Positions 61,583 through 64,000 of a DNA stretch of 64,000 nucleotides are shown here, piece after piece; within the stretch, counting starts at the first letter, position 1; every line of letters starts with the position of its first letter. Below the pieces are notes generated by a model, which made no database searches, had not been told where the DNA came from, and worked only from the letters and a program-made list of their open reading frames with translations. A program made the translations under genes and the position numbers. The stretch is from Oasisia sp. SBJ-2009 (taxonomy: Eukaryota > Annelida > Polychaeta > Sabellida > Siboglinidae): contig OZ024857.1 in the NCBI GenBank assembly GCA_964017155.1, forward strand, positions 15,628,915 through 15,692,914. Direction: 5' to 3'.

Positions 61583-63869
61583 TTAACTATTGACATGCGA
61601 AATATGGGACAATTGTAAAAATTCAACACTGGGTGTAATTGCCATTTCATCTAAGGTTAAACAACATTCGCATTCTTGTGATTTCCACTGCTGCACTTTT
61701 AACTGTAATAAATTAAACACTTCATCTAGTACACCGGGTTCAAACACAACACCCTGCATTTTTCTCCACAACGTGCGCAATGATGGCAAGGGAAACTGTT
61801 GCTGTAACAACTGCTCATACCCAGTAGACCCACATGTGAAATGCAACTGCAAGGCTTTCGTTACAGTAATAGCACCCCATTTGCTACCTCACATGCTTTT
61901 CCTACCAAATGCACGTAGCTGATCATCAGTAAATAATTTATGCAAGGAAGCCATGCACTTTGTTACTGTTACTCATAAATTAATATTTCTCGCGTTTCAA
62001 GCGCTTCACTTGTTTCTGTGGTAGTTTCATTTTTATCAGCAATGCATGAAGTTTACGTTTTGATATGCTTAGCTCATCACGTGGTTGCAATATTTCGTGA
62101 GGACATGGCTTAGTTTCACTTGTGTCACCTACAAGATAATTAAATGTTATGCAATTACTAATTAGCTCTGAAAGAAGTATTTTTTTAAATGATGACTTGA
62201 ATCACATAAAAAACATTAGCAGCATAACGTATAGCATAAGCATTCGTGCGTGCGAGCATGCGTGTGTGTGAGGTCAACTCCAGCATGCATATTAAATGCT
62301 TCTAGTGATGTGTCATCAATACCGTTTACACTGCCTACCTTTTCCGCTGTATACCACAGTCCATCCGGCAGTACAGTCACAAGACATGTCAACATGACGT
62401 GTCAAACAGTTGGTGTCATTCTGATATGAGCTACTAAAACATTCATCACTATCTGCAATACAACATGCATAATTCTCATTGCTATAAGTTTAAATATCTA
62501 ATTGTAAATATAATGTGTCAATGTTGCTTTCTGTTGTGTTTATTAACGTTCACATTCATACCGTGCGTGCGTGTGCAGCATGCACGTGCGCATGCGAGTG
62601 GATGTGGGTAAAAAACTGATTATGTGTGTATGCGTGTGTTTATGTATTTGAAATCTGTTATGATATGAATGGCACAGTTTGCACTGGTGCTAAAATATAC
62701 ACTGACATTCTACGTGAACATATGGTTTCATAACATATCATCATTGCCCCTTTATCTCTTTCTGTGACAAACTTGAACACGACTTATTAGCTCAACTGAC
62801 AATGTGTCGCCATCAGCAACCACTTTCCTGCTTGTCATCCACCTTTGGTGGGTCAAAGAAATTTGTTGGGACTGCATTCGGTTTTCATTTATGTTTCCCA
62901 TTAATGCTGTGTAATTCGAATTGGTTGGTTTCAAAGTGTGCCTAAAATTAAATAAATATACACGACGATATGAAATTATGCCATGAAGGTACTTTTTATG
63001 TTTACACATTTATTGTTTACAGATTGTAGGTCTTACTAGATGCATAAAAAACTGCTGAATATTTAAAAGGAACTACTTAACTATAGACATGTACCAGTAG
63101 TTAAATTAGCCAATGCTGCTGTAATAGACTGTATGATAAACCTTTAATAAAACTCACAACATTGCATTATACATACATTCCTGTACCTCCTCTAAGCCTT
63201 TGCCACTGAATCAAAACCAAAGAGTGAAGCAGAAAAACAAGTTTTATTTTCCATCAACCCCATTCATAATCACAACACTTAGTAAGTCCTATTCATCAAT
63301 AAATCAATCAATGAATATGTTTATTTTACAGTCACAGAGAGCAAATCAATGAATGTCTAAAAACATGTAACAAAGTAAAAAAAAAACCGAGGCAAACTGG
63401 TTTTTGAGAAGTATAAACACTTCATTGCACCATAATCCATGATGGTGATATACACAGCCGTGACGGGGCTAGTGTGTTTTCTTGGTGATACAATCTTGGG
63501 TATTTGGTCTTGTTAGTCTTGTAAAATGATAGGTACTTCAATCACTCTAAGTCTAACCAGTTTCAAAGTATAAATTGCTTATATCATTACATGAACGATA
63601 GACATTTAGTCATTGTATGAAACATGTGCTTTGTTTGTTTACACGAGAAATTTTGAATGACTATATTACTGCTAGTTAGTATAGTAGTAGGCTACGTAAA
63701 ATTATGTCGCCACCTAACTAGCACAATTTTGAAATTCCTGGCTTTGCTTTCCATTCCTCACGATTGACATTACCTTCCCATGCTTCTAATCTTTTCCTAT
63801 CAAAAGGGAATCCATATCATTAATTTTGTTGCTGTTATTTGAGCATCCCCAAGCAGAACAGCAAGGCAT
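61583..63869 (-). pseudogene. THAP-domain P-element-like transposase relic
   Basis: Exon A (63869 to about 63719) encodes a THAP start, MPCCSAWGCSNN, then after a one-base shift YGFPFDRKRLEAWEGN and GISKLC. Exon B (62941 to about 62780) supplies AHFETNQF and the diagnostic AVPT motif (KPNAVPTNFFDPP). Together these give the C2CH residues of the zinc-coordinating THAP fold. Exon C (62452-62339) reads DECFSSSYQND and CTAGWTVVYSGK. Its donor joins in phase to exon D (62128 on; Lys-Gly-Asp-Thr at the junction), which has a basic coil ISKRKLHALLIKMKLPQKQV. After a frame change comes the P-element transposase block LFTDDQLRAFG, KALQLHFTCGSTGYEQLL, FPLPSLRTLWRKMQ, FEPGVLDEVFNLL and CCLTLDEM (ends 61583). 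Stops and shifts make it inactive. The catalytic RNase H part is not seen. Confidence 0.82.
62955..63700 (-). other. Presumed first intron of the P-element relic
   Basis: Lies between the two THAP half-domains. The acceptor is TTTAATTTTAG just before 62941. No nested element was recognised. A run of ten A's sits at 63380. Confidence 0.5.
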
Positions 63870-64000
63870 TCTGTGCTATTCTGCTTGAAGACGGTTTAAT
63901 CGAGACTGAAAAGAGGGTACAGATTCATCGACCAATCAAACATCTGTACCTCATTGGTAGAACTCTATCTATCTATGGCTCTGCACCAGGGTGTTTTTGT

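Overview
The window reads as an AT-rich, repeat-dominated intergenic or heterochromatin-like stretch of a metazoan nuclear genome. The reasons are spliced transposase relics with GT-AG introns, many 5'-truncated non-LTR retrotransposons (LINEs), a tRNA-derived SINE, long microsatellites, no operons and no long intact ORF. The mix of LINEs with L2/CR1-like features, hAT, PIF/Harbinger and THAP/P-type transposons, a Ty3/gypsy relic and a tRNA-SINE fits a (probably marine) invertebrate or basal deuterostome. I cannot name the species. No ordinary host protein gene, rRNA, canonical tRNA or CRISPR array could be supported.

Bases 1-32.1 kb are a tandem segmental duplication. It has a decayed partial unit U0 (about 216-1921), a full unit U1 (3622-19743, 16.1 kb), a shorter unit U2 (19744-31530, 11.8 kb) and a diverged fragment U3 (31531-about 32110). 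U1 and U2 look about 95% alike by eye and differ by clean structural events. A 1.7-kb hAT-like element sits between U0 and U1 with an 8-bp target duplication, and the U1/U2 junction preserves its empty site. U2 lacks 4.55 kb present in U1, with 4-bp microhomology at the break. U2 gained a 5'-truncated LINE, and U2 carries an AT-linked inverted repeat absent from U1. U1 carries long uninterrupted (CCG)62 and (CAGG)87 tracts absent from U2. A 327-bp block is almost invariant between the units while its surroundings diverge normally. Promoter-like YY1/ETS and NRF1-like motifs recur in the units.

Bases 32.1-64 kb are a graveyard of interspersed elements, mostly on the minus strand: RT fragments at 33.2-34.4, 38.4-42.1, 42.3-43.6, 51.2, 56.7-58.0, 58.9-59.7 and 60.6-60.9 kb; a 2.0-kb TIR element with nested inverted and direct repeats (35.6-37.6 kb); a Ty3/gypsy integrase relic (45.2-46.4 kb); a Harbinger-type transposase remnant (49.3-49.7 kb); a tRNA-SINE with a LINE-like tail, inserted into a second repeat family (51.66-51.96 kb); a multi-exon hAT transposase pseudogene whose splice sites still work in phase (52.4-56.3 kb); and a THAP-domain P-element-like transposase relic (61.6-63.9 kb). 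Functional interplay is limited to transposition biology: SINE and LINE 3' tails match, and elements are nested in one another.
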